From the NCBI RefSeq assembly GCF_000282215.1, contig NZ_AKJS01000085.1:1-62659 (forward strand): 62,659 nt of DNA, written 5' to 3'. Shown in pieces: positions 8,191 through 16,816 of the stretch. Both the position numbers and the translations under genes were made by a program. The notes below the pieces were generated by a model. That model did no database searches. It was given only the letters and a program-made list of their open reading frames with translations, and was not told where the DNA came from. The DNA comes from Pseudomonas sp. GM21 (GTDB taxonomy: Bacteria > Pseudomonadota > Gammaproteobacteria > Pseudomonadales > Pseudomonadaceae). Each line of letters opens with the position of its first letter. Within the stretch, counting starts at the first letter, position 1.

Positions 8191-9936
8191 CTAGGCAGCC
8201 GGCTGACTATGCGGAAACAACAAATCCACAAATCGCTCAGCCGTCGGCTGCGGTTCATGGTTGGCCAGGCCGGCGCGCTCATTGGCCTCGATAAACACAT
8301 ACTCCGGCTGATCGGCAGCGAGCACCATCAAGTCGAGCCCGACCATCGGGATATCCAGCGCCCGCGCTGCACGAACGGCCGCATCCACCAACGTCGGATG
8401 CAGAATTGCCGTGACGTCCTCCAAAATCCCGCCCGTATGAAGATTCGCCGTACGTCGTACGAACAAATGCTCGCCCGCCGGCAGAATACTGCTGTAGTCG
8501 TAACCCGCCGCATGCAACGTGCGCTGGGTCTCATGATCCAGGGGGATTTTGCTCTCGCCACTGGTCGCCGCTTGCCGTCGCCGGCTCTGGGCTTCGATCA
8601 GCGCGCCGATGGAGTGCTGGCCGTCACCGACCACCTCTGCGGGCCGTCGAATCGCCGCCGCCACCACCTCAAACCCGATCACCACAATCCGCAGGTCAAG
8701 GCCTTCGTGAAAACTTTCCAGCAGCACTCGACTGTCGAACTGGCGGGCGACTTCGATGGCTTGCTGCACTTCTTCAATCGTCCGCAAATCCACGGCAACG
8801 CCATGGCCTTGTTCGCCATCCAGCGGCTTGACCACCACCCGTTCGTGCTCATCGAGAAACGCCAGGTTGTCATCAGCGTTGCCCGCCAATTGTTGCGAAG
8901 GCAGGTTCAACCCGGCGGCTTTGAGTACTTTGTGCGTCAGACTTTTGTCCTGACACAAAGTCATACTGATAGCGCTGGTCAGGTCGCTCAACGATTCGCG
9001 GCAGCGCACCCGGCGCCCGCCATGGCTGAGCGTGAACAGGCCGGCGTCGGCATCATCCACATGCACATCTATGCCGCGTCGATGGGCTTCCTCGACGATA
9101 ATCCGTGCATATGGATTAAATTCGGCTTCCGGCCCCGGCCCGAGAAACAGCGGCTGATTGATGCCGTTCTTGCGCTTGATGGCAAAGGTCGAGAGGTTGC
9201 GAAAACCGAGTTTGGCGTAAAGGTTTTTCGCCTGCCGGTTGTCGTGTAGAACCGACAAGTCGAGGTAACTCAGCCCACGGCTCATGAAGTGCTCGATCAA
9301 GTGGCGCACCAACACTTCGCCCACGCCTGGTCGCGAACAGTGCGGATCGACCGCCAGGCACCACAGGCTGCTGCCGTTTTCCGGGTCGTTGAACGCCTTA
9401 TGGTGATTGAGGCCCATGACACTGCCGATGATCGCATCGCTGTCTTCGTCCTCCGCCAGCCAGTACACCGGGCCGCCCAGGTGACGCGGGGTCAGCAGAC
9501 TTGCATCGATTGGCAACATCCCGCGCGTCTGATACAGCTGATTGATTGCGTGCCAGTCCGCATCGCTCTGTGTCCGACGAATGCGAAAGCCGCGAAACAC
9601 ACGGGTGGCCTGACGGTAATCACTGAACCACAACCGCAAGGTGTCGGACGGATCCAGAAACAGTTGCGCCGGTTCCAGCCCCAGGATTTGCTGAGGCGCG
9701 GCAACGTACAACGCAATGTCGCGCTCACCCGGCTGCTCATTGAGCAGCTCCTGGGCGAGGCTGGCCGGATCGGGAAAGGTGTGCCCGATCAGTAACCGGC
9801 CCCAGCCGCAGTGCACAGCGATCGGCGCGGCACTCAGTTCGCTGCCATCCTCGGCCAGGCGCGCCTGCAAACGCTCATAAGAAGGCGTCTGGCCGCGCAG
9901 CAAGCGTTGGCTGTAAGCCGTGGCATGAGGTTTCAT
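8191..9936 (-). CDS. ngg: N-acetylglutaminylglutamine synthetase
   Basis: A 581-residue fusion. The N-terminal half carries a GNAT acetyltransferase module (about 110-270; SVMGLNHHKAF, VDPHCSRPGVGEVLVRHLIE). The C-terminal half is an ATP-grasp ligase (about 300-575; VVKPLDGEQGHGVAVDLR, FIEANERAGLANHEP). This fits Ngg, which acetylates and joins glutamines to make N-acetylglutaminylglutamine. It starts 3 bases after the stop of the amidotransferase gene, with AAGGAATCTGA as ribosome site inside that gene's end, so the two are translationally linked. Osmotic induction is known for this system but no specific promoter was recognised here. Confidence 0.92.
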   Translation of the reverse strand: MKPHATAYSQRLLRGQTPSYERLQARLAEDGSELSAAPIAVHCGWGRLLIGHTFPDPASLAQELLNEQPGERDIALYVAAPQQILGLEPAQLFLDPSDTLRLWFSDYRQATRVFRGFRIRRTQSDADWHAINQLYQTRGMLPIDASLLTPRHLGGPVYWLAEDEDSDAIIGSVMGLNHHKAFNDPENGSSLWCLAVDPHCSRPGVGEVLVRHLIEHFMSRGLSYLDLSVLHDNRQAKNLYAKLGFRNLSTFAIKRKNGINQPLFLGPGPEAEFNPYARIIVEEAHRRGIDVHVDDADAGLFTLSHGGRRVRCRESLSDLTSAISMTLCQDKSLTHKVLKAAGLNLPSQQLAGNADDNLAFLDEHERVVVKPLDGEQGHGVAVDLRTIEEVQQAIEVARQFDSRVLLESFHEGLDLRIVVIGFEVVAAAIRRPAEVVGDGQHSIGALIEAQSRRRQAATSGESKIPLDHETQRTLHAAGYDYSSILPAGEHLFVRRTANLHTGGILEDVTAILHPTLVDAAVRAARALDIPMVGLDLMVLAADQPEYVFIEANERAGLANHEPQPTAERFVDLLFPHSQPAA

Positions 9937-9939
9937 CGG

Positions 9940-11712
9940 TCAGATTCCTTGTTCACTGAGCCACAGGTTCAGGGCCGCCAATTGCCACAATTTGGAGCCG
10001 CGCAGCGGAGTCAATTGACCTTGCGGGTCAGTCAGGAGACGGTCGAGCATGGCCGGGTTGAACAGGCCGCGATCCTGAGCGGGATCGAGCAGCAAGTCGC
10101 GCACCCAGTTCAACGTATCGCCTTGTAAATGCTTGAGACCGGGTACCGGGAAGTAACCTTTCTTACGGTCGATGACTTCACTCGGAATCACCAGGCGCGC
10201 CGCCTCTTTCAAGACCTGTTTGCCGCCGTCGGGCAGTTTGAATTTGCCCGGCACGCGAGCCGACAATTCCACCAGCCGATAGTCGAGAAACGGCGTGCGT
10301 GCTTCCAGGCCCCAGGCCATGGTCATGTTGTCGACGCGTTTGACCGGGTCATCCACCAGCATCACCGTACTGTCCAGACGCAGGGCCTTGTCCACCGCCG
10401 CGTCGGCGCCGGGCTGTGCGAAATGCTCTTTTACAAAGTCACCGGCTGCGTCATTGGCTGTCAGCCATTTCGGCTGCACGGTGGCGGCGTAATCGTCGTA
10501 GCTGCGATCAAAAAATGCATCACGGTAAGCCGTGTAGGGATTGCTTGCGCCCTCGACCTGGGGATACCAGTGATAACCGGCAAATAACTCATCCGCGCCT
10601 TGGCCGCTTTGTACCACTTTGCAATGTTTGGCCACTTCGCGGGACAGCAGATAGAAGGCGATGCAGTCATGGCTGACCATCGGCTCGCTCATGGCGCGGA
10701 ATGCTGCGGGCAGTTGCTCGATGATCTCTTTTTCGTCGATGCGCAATTGATGGTGTTGGGTGCCGTAGTGTTTAGCGATCAAATCCGAATACTGAAATTC
10801 ATCTCCACGCTCGCCGCCGGCATCCTGAAAACCGATGGAGAAGGTCGACAGGTTTTCCACGCCAACTTCCCGCAACAGCCCGACCAGCAGGCTCGAATCG
10901 ACACCGCCCGAGAGCAATACACCGACGTCGACCGCCGCACGTTGACGGATCGCTACCGCTTCGCGAGTGCTGTCGAGCACGCGGTCACGCCAGTCTTCGA
11001 GGGTCAGGTTCATTTCGTCGGCGTGGGGGCCGTAGGGCAGGGTCCACCAGGTTTTCTGCGTGGTGCTGCCATCTGCCTCGATGCGCATCCAGGTGGCTGG
11101 CGGCAACTTTTCAATGCCGGCCAGCAAAGTGCGAGGCGCCGGGACCACGGCGTGGAAGTTCAGGTAATGATTGAGTGCCACCGGGTCGAGCATCGGGTTG
11201 ATGTCGCCACCCTTGAGCAGCGCCGGCAACGCCGAGGCAAAACGCAGTCGTTGGCCGGTGCGCGACAGATACAGTGGCTTCACGCCGAGTCGGTCGCGGG
11301 CGATGAACAAGCACTTGGCGTCACGTTCCCAAATGGCGAACGCGAACATGCCGTTGAGCTTGGGCAGCAACGCTTCGCCCCACGCGTGATAACCCTTGAG
11401 CAGCACTTCGGTGTCACCGCCGGAATAGAAGGCATAGCCGAGGCTTTCGAGCTCGGCGCGCAGTTCCGGGAAGTTATAGATCGCGCCATTGAAAGCCAGG
11501 GACAAGCCCAATTGATTGTCGACCATCGGCTGCGCCGAGCCATCCGACAGGTCCATGATTTTCAGGCGCCGATGACCCAGGGCTATCGGTCCTTGAGCAT
11601 GAAAACCCCAGGCATCCGGGCCGCGAGGGGCCAGGTGATGGGTGATTCGTTCAACGGCCGCGAGGTCCGCCGGTTGATGGTCAAAGCGTAACTCGCCAGC
11701 TAATCCGCACAT
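9940..11712 (-). CDS. asnO: N-acetylglutaminylglutamine amidotransferase (AsnB-like)
   Basis: A 590-residue class II amidotransferase. The start at 11712 gives MCGLAGELRF, which places the catalytic Cys at position 2 after Met removal. The glutaminase domain spans about 1-200. The AsnB-type synthetase domain has the PP-loop LLSGGVDSSLLVGLL near residue 270, with GQGADELFAGY further on. The longer open frame up to 11949 would bury the essential N-terminal Cys and is rejected. It amidates N-acetylglutaminylglutamine to the osmolyte NAGGN. First gene of the minus-strand operon asnO-ngg-peptidase. Confidence 0.92.
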   Translation of the reverse strand: MCGLAGELRFDHQPADLAAVERITHHLAPRGPDAWGFHAQGPIALGHRRLKIMDLSDGSAQPMVDNQLGLSLAFNGAIYNFPELRAELESLGYAFYSGGDTEVLLKGYHAWGEALLPKLNGMFAFAIWERDAKCLFIARDRLGVKPLYLSRTGQRLRFASALPALLKGGDINPMLDPVALNHYLNFHAVVPAPRTLLAGIEKLPPATWMRIEADGSTTQKTWWTLPYGPHADEMNLTLEDWRDRVLDSTREAVAIRQRAAVDVGVLLSGGVDSSLLVGLLREVGVENLSTFSIGFQDAGGERGDEFQYSDLIAKHYGTQHHQLRIDEKEIIEQLPAAFRAMSEPMVSHDCIAFYLLSREVAKHCKVVQSGQGADELFAGYHWYPQVEGASNPYTAYRDAFFDRSYDDYAATVQPKWLTANDAAGDFVKEHFAQPGADAAVDKALRLDSTVMLVDDPVKRVDNMTMAWGLEARTPFLDYRLVELSARVPGKFKLPDGGKQVLKEAARLVIPSEVIDRKKGYFPVPGLKHLQGDTLNWVRDLLLDPAQDRGLFNPAMLDRLLTDPQGQLTPLRGSKLWQLAALNLWLSEQGI

Positions 11713-12007
11713 AAAATCCTTACCGGTTTTTCCGTTGGGGAGGATCAATCTGTACCGGCCAAAACGGCAGGTACTCAGAAACTGACCCGGTGGGGTTGTG
11801 GGAGTTTTAGATCGATAAGTAATAAGGCCGCACGGTGGGCAAGGTCCGCATACCCGGAATAGCGGGAGCGGTGGCGGTATATATTGCTGCCATACATTGA
11901 AAATGCTGCTGCGAAACGACTGGATACCCTTGGTTTTCGAGTTATTCAAGCTTCGTTGAACAAGCTACTTTATGGGCTTCTTCTGCTTGCAATAAGGAAC
12001 ATTGCGA

Positions 12008-15000
12008 ATGTCAGACAAGGACTCCCTTACCCCCGCTCCCCGGCCATTTTCGGATACAGACCGGTTATCGGCATTGATCGACATGACTGGCGATCTGGAA
12101 AGTGCCGAAACGCTTCAAAAAACCTTGCCAGTGGAGTTGACCGAGGCTGCGCCGGAACAGATCGCTGCTTTTGCCAGTGCGATGCGTGAACTTCACGCCA
12201 GTCAGCTCAAAGTTCAGCCAACGCTTGATGCGCTCAAGCCACTGTATGAGTTCTGTCGCGTTGAACTGACCCAGGCGTTAACGAAGCAGTTTGCTGTGGC
12301 ATTCGATGTTGAAAAGGACGGTATTGAACTGCCGGGATTCGATTGTGGTTGCCCCGGATCAACAGAGCCTGATGATGTTGCCAAACAGAAAGTGATCGCC
12401 AAGCGCAGCCTGTTACTGGCTGCGATGCATAATTTTACCGAGGACGAAACGGCTGACGATGGCTTTCCTCCGGGCGCAATTGTGCGTGTGGTTTCAACGC
12501 CGGAAGGTTTACCCAAGTTGACGCCCTCGGCATTTGCCAAAGTGTGCCGCGATCTCGACTTGGGGAAGCGTTATCAAACGCATTTAGAAACAACCTTCAA
12601 GCCTGCTGCGGTCAGTGCGGACATCCGCCAACTCAAAATGAGTGCCCTGAAGGTTGATGCCCATGCAGCGTTGTTAAAAGGCCACATTGGCGATTCGGCT
12701 TTTCAGATGTTGCAAAGCCTGGAGTCAAACAGCGGCGCGGGCAACGCTTCGGGTATGAAGTCCATCCTCTACGACAACTCCCCGGTTCATGTGCAAGGAC
12801 TGGAGTTGTTCGGCACCTGTATCTGGGGCGTAGTTATCTTTTCAAAACGCTCGCTAAAGGATCATCCGGTTGGCGGGTGTGTGGTGTACATGCCGAACGA
12901 GCCGACCCGGCCGTTATACGAGTACAGCACGTTCGTGCTGTTCGAGCATTATTTGACCCAACACCTGAAAGTCCGCACCTACGCTGATTTTTTTTCCGGT
13001 TACATCGATGAGAGCAAAAAAGCCGACTTTTACACCTCGGTCACCCAACAGAAGGCCTCGAACCTGCAGACGCCTCCTATTCCGGCGATGCTGTTCAGTT
13101 TCCTTTACCAGAGCCACGTCACAAAGATGCAGAGTGATGCTTTGGTGCTGGCCGTGCCTACGGCGGAGGTAGACGCCGAAACACGTCGCAAACTCCTGGA
13201 GGAATATGAAGAAGCCGGGTTGCTGATCGCCAACATCGCTGGTTTTTTTGTTCCGGTGTTGGGGCAATTGATGATGGGGGTTGCCGTTGGACAGTTGTTG
13301 GGCGAGGTCTACGACGGCATTGAAGACTGGCGTCACAATGACAGGGCGGACGCGATGGCCCACCTGCTCAACGTTGCAGAAAACATTGCCATGATGGCGG
13401 CGTTTGCGGCCGGCTCCAAAGTGATCGGTTCACTGGTCAAGAGGACTGTCGAGCAGCATCCGGATTTTTTCGGTCGGTTCACCACCATCAACAATGCGGC
13501 GGGTAAACCCAGGCTCTGGTTGTCGGACGGGACGCCTTACCGAAAGCCATTGATGACGGATGTGATCGCCGATGGAGAGGGCATCTATCGAGTGAATGAA
13601 CAGCGATTCATCAAAATCGAAGATGCCCTTTATGAAATTGAATTCGATACGACACTGGCCAAATGGCGAGTCAGGCATCCCTACCGTCTTGCTGCGTTTT
13701 CACCCTTTGTCGAACACAACGGCGAGGGAGGCTGGCGCTTTGCTCATGAACAGCCTGAGGAGTGGACCAGCGGCCTCTATGTATTGAAGCGCATTGATCC
13801 AGGTCTGGCAGCGTTTGATGAAGGCCGGCTTGAAGCTCTCCGGAAAATCACCGATACCTCAATCAGCCGGTTACATTATTTTGCCGAAGAAAACAGGGGG
13901 TTATCAGCCCGGTTCAAGGACAGCGTGGAGCGTTTTCGCATCGAGCAGAAGCTGACCGATTTCATTGCGGACATGGAGAAAGGCGACACACGACGTTCCG
14001 AGTATGCCCAGGAGCAGCTGCATACCTTGCCGTCTCTGCGGGGTTGGCCCGCAGACCGTTACATCGAAGTGCTCGATAACGAGGGCAAGATCACCGCGAT
14101 GTACCCGCCAACGACGTTGGTCCCGGACGAAGAGTTGAGTGTTGAAGTGACCGAGGCGCAGTTAGCCAGGGGCGAGTTGCTGGATACGGTGGTGGCCGGG
14201 CTTTATCAGAGTGAGATCGATGCATTGCTGGGCAAGAACGTCGCCAAAGGTTCAGAGAGCGGACTGCTTGCGAAGAAAATCGGAGCAGTGGTAAAGGCTG
14301 ATCGCAGATCCGTCTTCAAGCACCTGTATCAACGGCATGACCAGAGCGTCGTCAGCGATGTGCAAAAAATACGCAGCGTCTTTTCCGAACTTCCCGCCGG
14401 TCTGGCGCAGGAGTTGATCGAAGCCTCTACCAGCACCGAACGCCTGCGCCTGCGAGCAACAGGACGGATTCCCATGGGGCTGGCGCAAAACGTCCGGCAA
14501 ATGTTGGCCGATATCCGTCTGGACCGGGCCCTGGCCGGGTTTTCGTTACCCGAAATTGCCGATACCGACACGCGGAAGCTGGCCATACCATTGCTTTCCC
14601 ATCTGCGCGGCTGGAGCAACGATGTGCGGATTGAGCTCCGTGAAAGTTCTCCCACCGGTACATTGACGGCCAGTGTGGGTAACGAAAACGCGGCACTCAA
14701 ACGAGTCATCATCAGCACTGCCAATGGACACGAAGCGTTCGGCAGCGACGGCAAGTCGCTGGGCGCCGCTTCGGGGGCCAACAGCCTCTACAGCGCGATC
14801 TTGCGCGCGCTCCCCCTGGAAAAACGCACCGCCATGGGCATCGCCGGTATCGGGGATAGCGATGCGTGGCGCTTGCGTGATGACTTGCTGGGCAAGGGTG
14901 TTGAGGATAGAGCTATCGCAGAGCGGCTGTTTTCAGGTGCGGCTATCGAAGAGGCGGCTCCGTCCGGCGACTGCCTGCAAGCCGATGAACCTGCACCCGG

Positions 15001-16810
15001 CTCGCTTCACCCTCGAGCGCTGGTTCGCAAGGTCAGAAAACTCTACCCACTGTTTACCGAAACGCAGGCCCGGACGTTTCTTGATGGGTTGGGCAGTGAC
15101 CACTTGACGCGGGCGAGGGAGGTCAGAAATCGACAACAGGCGTTGAAAAAGCTACGGAGCGTGCTCAGTACCTGGCGCGCGGATGAGAGCGGTCCAAGGT
15201 CGCCGACCGAGAGTCTGAGTGAGCGGCGCCAGAGCCGACTCCAAGTGTCAGACATGATCGAAAAAAGTTGGCGTCGTCTGTTTTTTGTACGCAATGAAAA
15301 GGGTATTTCGGTGCCGGGTTTGAATCTGAACGAGATGCGCGTTGGCAAGCTCCCGATACTGCCACCAGAGGTCACCTTTGATCATGTGCAATACCTGTCG
15401 CTCAAGAACATGGAGCTGGATAACGATGTGGCGTATTTCCTCAAGGCGTTCAAAAACCTGGAATCCCTGGAACTGGACACCAACAAGCTGACCCTGCTGC
15501 CGGAAGTACTTTCGCTGATGCCCAGGCTCAAACACCTCAGCCTGGCGAACAACGATCTGCAATTGACCGAGCAGACCTTGAAGAAGTTGAGCGGCATGCG
15601 AACCCTTGAAAGCCTCAAACTGAACGCTAACCGTCGGCTCAGTGCAACGCTGGATGTCGGCCGGTTGTTTGATTTGCGTTATCTGTCATTGCGGGACACT
15701 CGCGCGACTGAAATGCCGAAAAATCTGGCACGCCTACCCAATCTGGACCGGGTTGATCTGCGCGACAATGAGATCAAGGAGTTACCGGACTGGCTGTTTG
15801 GCAGCACCCGCCGGTTCAGCGAAACGCTCAACCTGCGGCATAACCCTCTTTCGGAGAACAGTCAGACCCTGCTCGAGCAATATCGCGAACGGGTCGGTGT
15901 TGGCATGGGATACCTGGAGGACGATATTGCCCGCTTGAACGAGCAACAGGCACGGGAACGCTGGTTGCCGGATGAGTGGGCCTCGACTGCGCGGACTGCA
16001 ACATGGACGGCATTCAAGGACGACCCTGCATCTGATGGTCTGTTTCGATTACTGGCCGAGCTGGGGGACACCGCCGATGCCGAATATGTGCGCGAGGACA
16101 TGACCCGACGAGTCTGGAGCGTACTGGACGCAGCCCAGAGCCATACCTCGTTGCGCGAGCAGGTGATCGAACTGGCGGCCAACCCGATCAATTGCACGGA
16201 TGCGGCGGCACTGAATTTCAGCCATCTGGAAGTGGCGACGGAAGTGGACAAGGTGATCAATCCGATCGGGAATGTGCGTTCTACGGCGGCGGGTTTGTTG
16301 ACGCTGGGGCGCGGTCTGTTTCGGCTTGAGGAACTGGAGATGATCGCTCAAAGCCACATCAAGCGGGACCCCAAGGCTGATCCGCTGGAAGTCAGCCTCG
16401 CCTATCGAACCGGGCTGGCCACCACACTGGATTTGCCGGGGCAGCCCACACATATGCGCTATGCCTCTTTGAGCGGTGTGAAACAGGCGGATCTCGACAA
16501 GGCGGAGGGCAAGATAAAAAGCGCCGAGTTGTCACCGCAATTTAAGAGGTTTCTGATTCGCCAACCGTTTTGGACGGATTACCTGAGTCGCCATTACCCT
16601 GGGCGATTCGCCTCCATCAGCGCGACGTATCCGCCAAAGTTGCAAGCGGTATTCGATAAGGCCGAGAGCCTGAAGACTGCCGACTATCTCAGTCAGGTCT
16701 CGGTGATCAAAACCGAAAAGGAAACCGCGGAGAACGCCGTTTTCGAGCGCTTGACTGAGGACGTCATGAAAATGGTGGAACTGGGCACTTGCTCTTTGGC
16801 GGACAGTTGA
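12008..16810 (+). CDS. Giant effector-like protein: dermonecrotic-toxin-type N-terminus, LRRs and NEL E3 ubiquitin ligase domain
   Basis: A 1600-residue protein from ATG 12008 (site AAGGAACATTGCGA; a TTG two codons upstream is less likely). About residues 1-1100 resemble the large 'dermonecrotic toxin domain' (DUF6543) proteins of fluorescent pseudomonads, with a hydrophobic stretch near 404-475 (GFFVPVLGQLMMGVAVGQLL). Residues about 1120-1285 hold leucine-rich repeats (LESLELDTNKLTLLP, LKHLSLANNDL, LDRVDLRDNEIKELP). The remainder matches a NEL ubiquitin-ligase domain with a CxD motif (INCTD, Cys1396), the catalytic Cys position in IpaH/SspH enzymes. No signal peptide is seen and no secretion genes are nearby. 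Host ubiquitination activity is inferred from the family only. Confidence 0.85.
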   Translation: MSDKDSLTPAPRPFSDTDRLSALIDMTGDLESAETLQKTLPVELTEAAPEQIAAFASAMRELHASQLKVQPTLDALKPLYEFCRVELTQALTKQFAVAFDVEKDGIELPGFDCGCPGSTEPDDVAKQKVIAKRSLLLAAMHNFTEDETADDGFPPGAIVRVVSTPEGLPKLTPSAFAKVCRDLDLGKRYQTHLETTFKPAAVSADIRQLKMSALKVDAHAALLKGHIGDSAFQMLQSLESNSGAGNASGMKSILYDNSPVHVQGLELFGTCIWGVVIFSKRSLKDHPVGGCVVYMPNEPTRPLYEYSTFVLFEHYLTQHLKVRTYADFFSGYIDESKKADFYTSVTQQKASNLQTPPIPAMLFSFLYQSHVTKMQSDALVLAVPTAEVDAETRRKLLEEYEEAGLLIANIAGFFVPVLGQLMMGVAVGQLLGEVYDGIEDWRHNDRADAMAHLLNVAENIAMMAAFAAGSKVIGSLVKRTVEQHPDFFGRFTTINNAAGKPRLWLSDGTPYRKPLMTDVIADGEGIYRVNEQRFIKIEDALYEIEFDTTLAKWRVRHPYRLAAFSPFVEHNGEGGWRFAHEQPEEWTSGLYVLKRIDPGLAAFDEGRLEALRKITDTSISRLHYFAEENRGLSARFKDSVERFRIEQKLTDFIADMEKGDTRRSEYAQEQLHTLPSLRGWPADRYIEVLDNEGKITAMYPPTTLVPDEELSVEVTEAQLARGELLDTVVAGLYQSEIDALLGKNVAKGSESGLLAKKIGAVVKADRRSVFKHLYQRHDQSVVSDVQKIRSVFSELPAGLAQELIEASTSTERLRLRATGRIPMGLAQNVRQMLADIRLDRALAGFSLPEIADTDTRKLAIPLLSHLRGWSNDVRIELRESSPTGTLTASVGNENAALKRVIISTANGHEAFGSDGKSLGAASGANSLYSAILRALPLEKRTAMGIAGIGDSDAWRLRDDLLGKGVEDRAIAERLFSGAAIEEAAPSGDCLQADEPAPGSLHPRALVRKVRKLYPLFTETQARTFLDGLGSDHLTRAREVRNRQQALKKLRSVLSTWRADESGPRSPTESLSERRQSRLQVSDMIEKSWRRLFFVRNEKGISVPGLNLNEMRVGKLPILPPEVTFDHVQYLSLKNMELDNDVAYFLKAFKNLESLELDTNKLTLLPEVLSLMPRLKHLSLANNDLQLTEQTLKKLSGMRTLESLKLNANRRLSATLDVGRLFDLRYLSLRDTRATEMPKNLARLPNLDRVDLRDNEIKELPDWLFGSTRRFSETLNLRHNPLSENSQTLLEQYRERVGVGMGYLEDDIARLNEQQARERWLPDEWASTARTATWTAFKDDPASDGLFRLLAELGDTADAEYVREDMTRRVWSVLDAAQSHTSLREQVIELAANPINCTDAAALNFSHLEVATEVDKVINPIGNVRSTAAGLLTLGRGLFRLEELEMIAQSHIKRDPKADPLEVSLAYRTGLATTLDLPGQPTHMRYASLSGVKQADLDKAEGKIKSAELSPQFKRFLIRQPFWTDYLSRHYPGRFASISATYPPKLQAVFDKAESLKTADYLSQVSVIKTEKETAENAVFERLTEDVMKMVELGTCSLADS

Positions 16811-16816
16811 GCGGAT

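Noticed and set aside
11775..11807. Possible AlgU (sigma-22) promoter for the NAGGN operon on the minus strand
   Set aside because: A TCTGA-like -10 is present, but the only AACT-type -35 is 22 bases away instead of 16-17.
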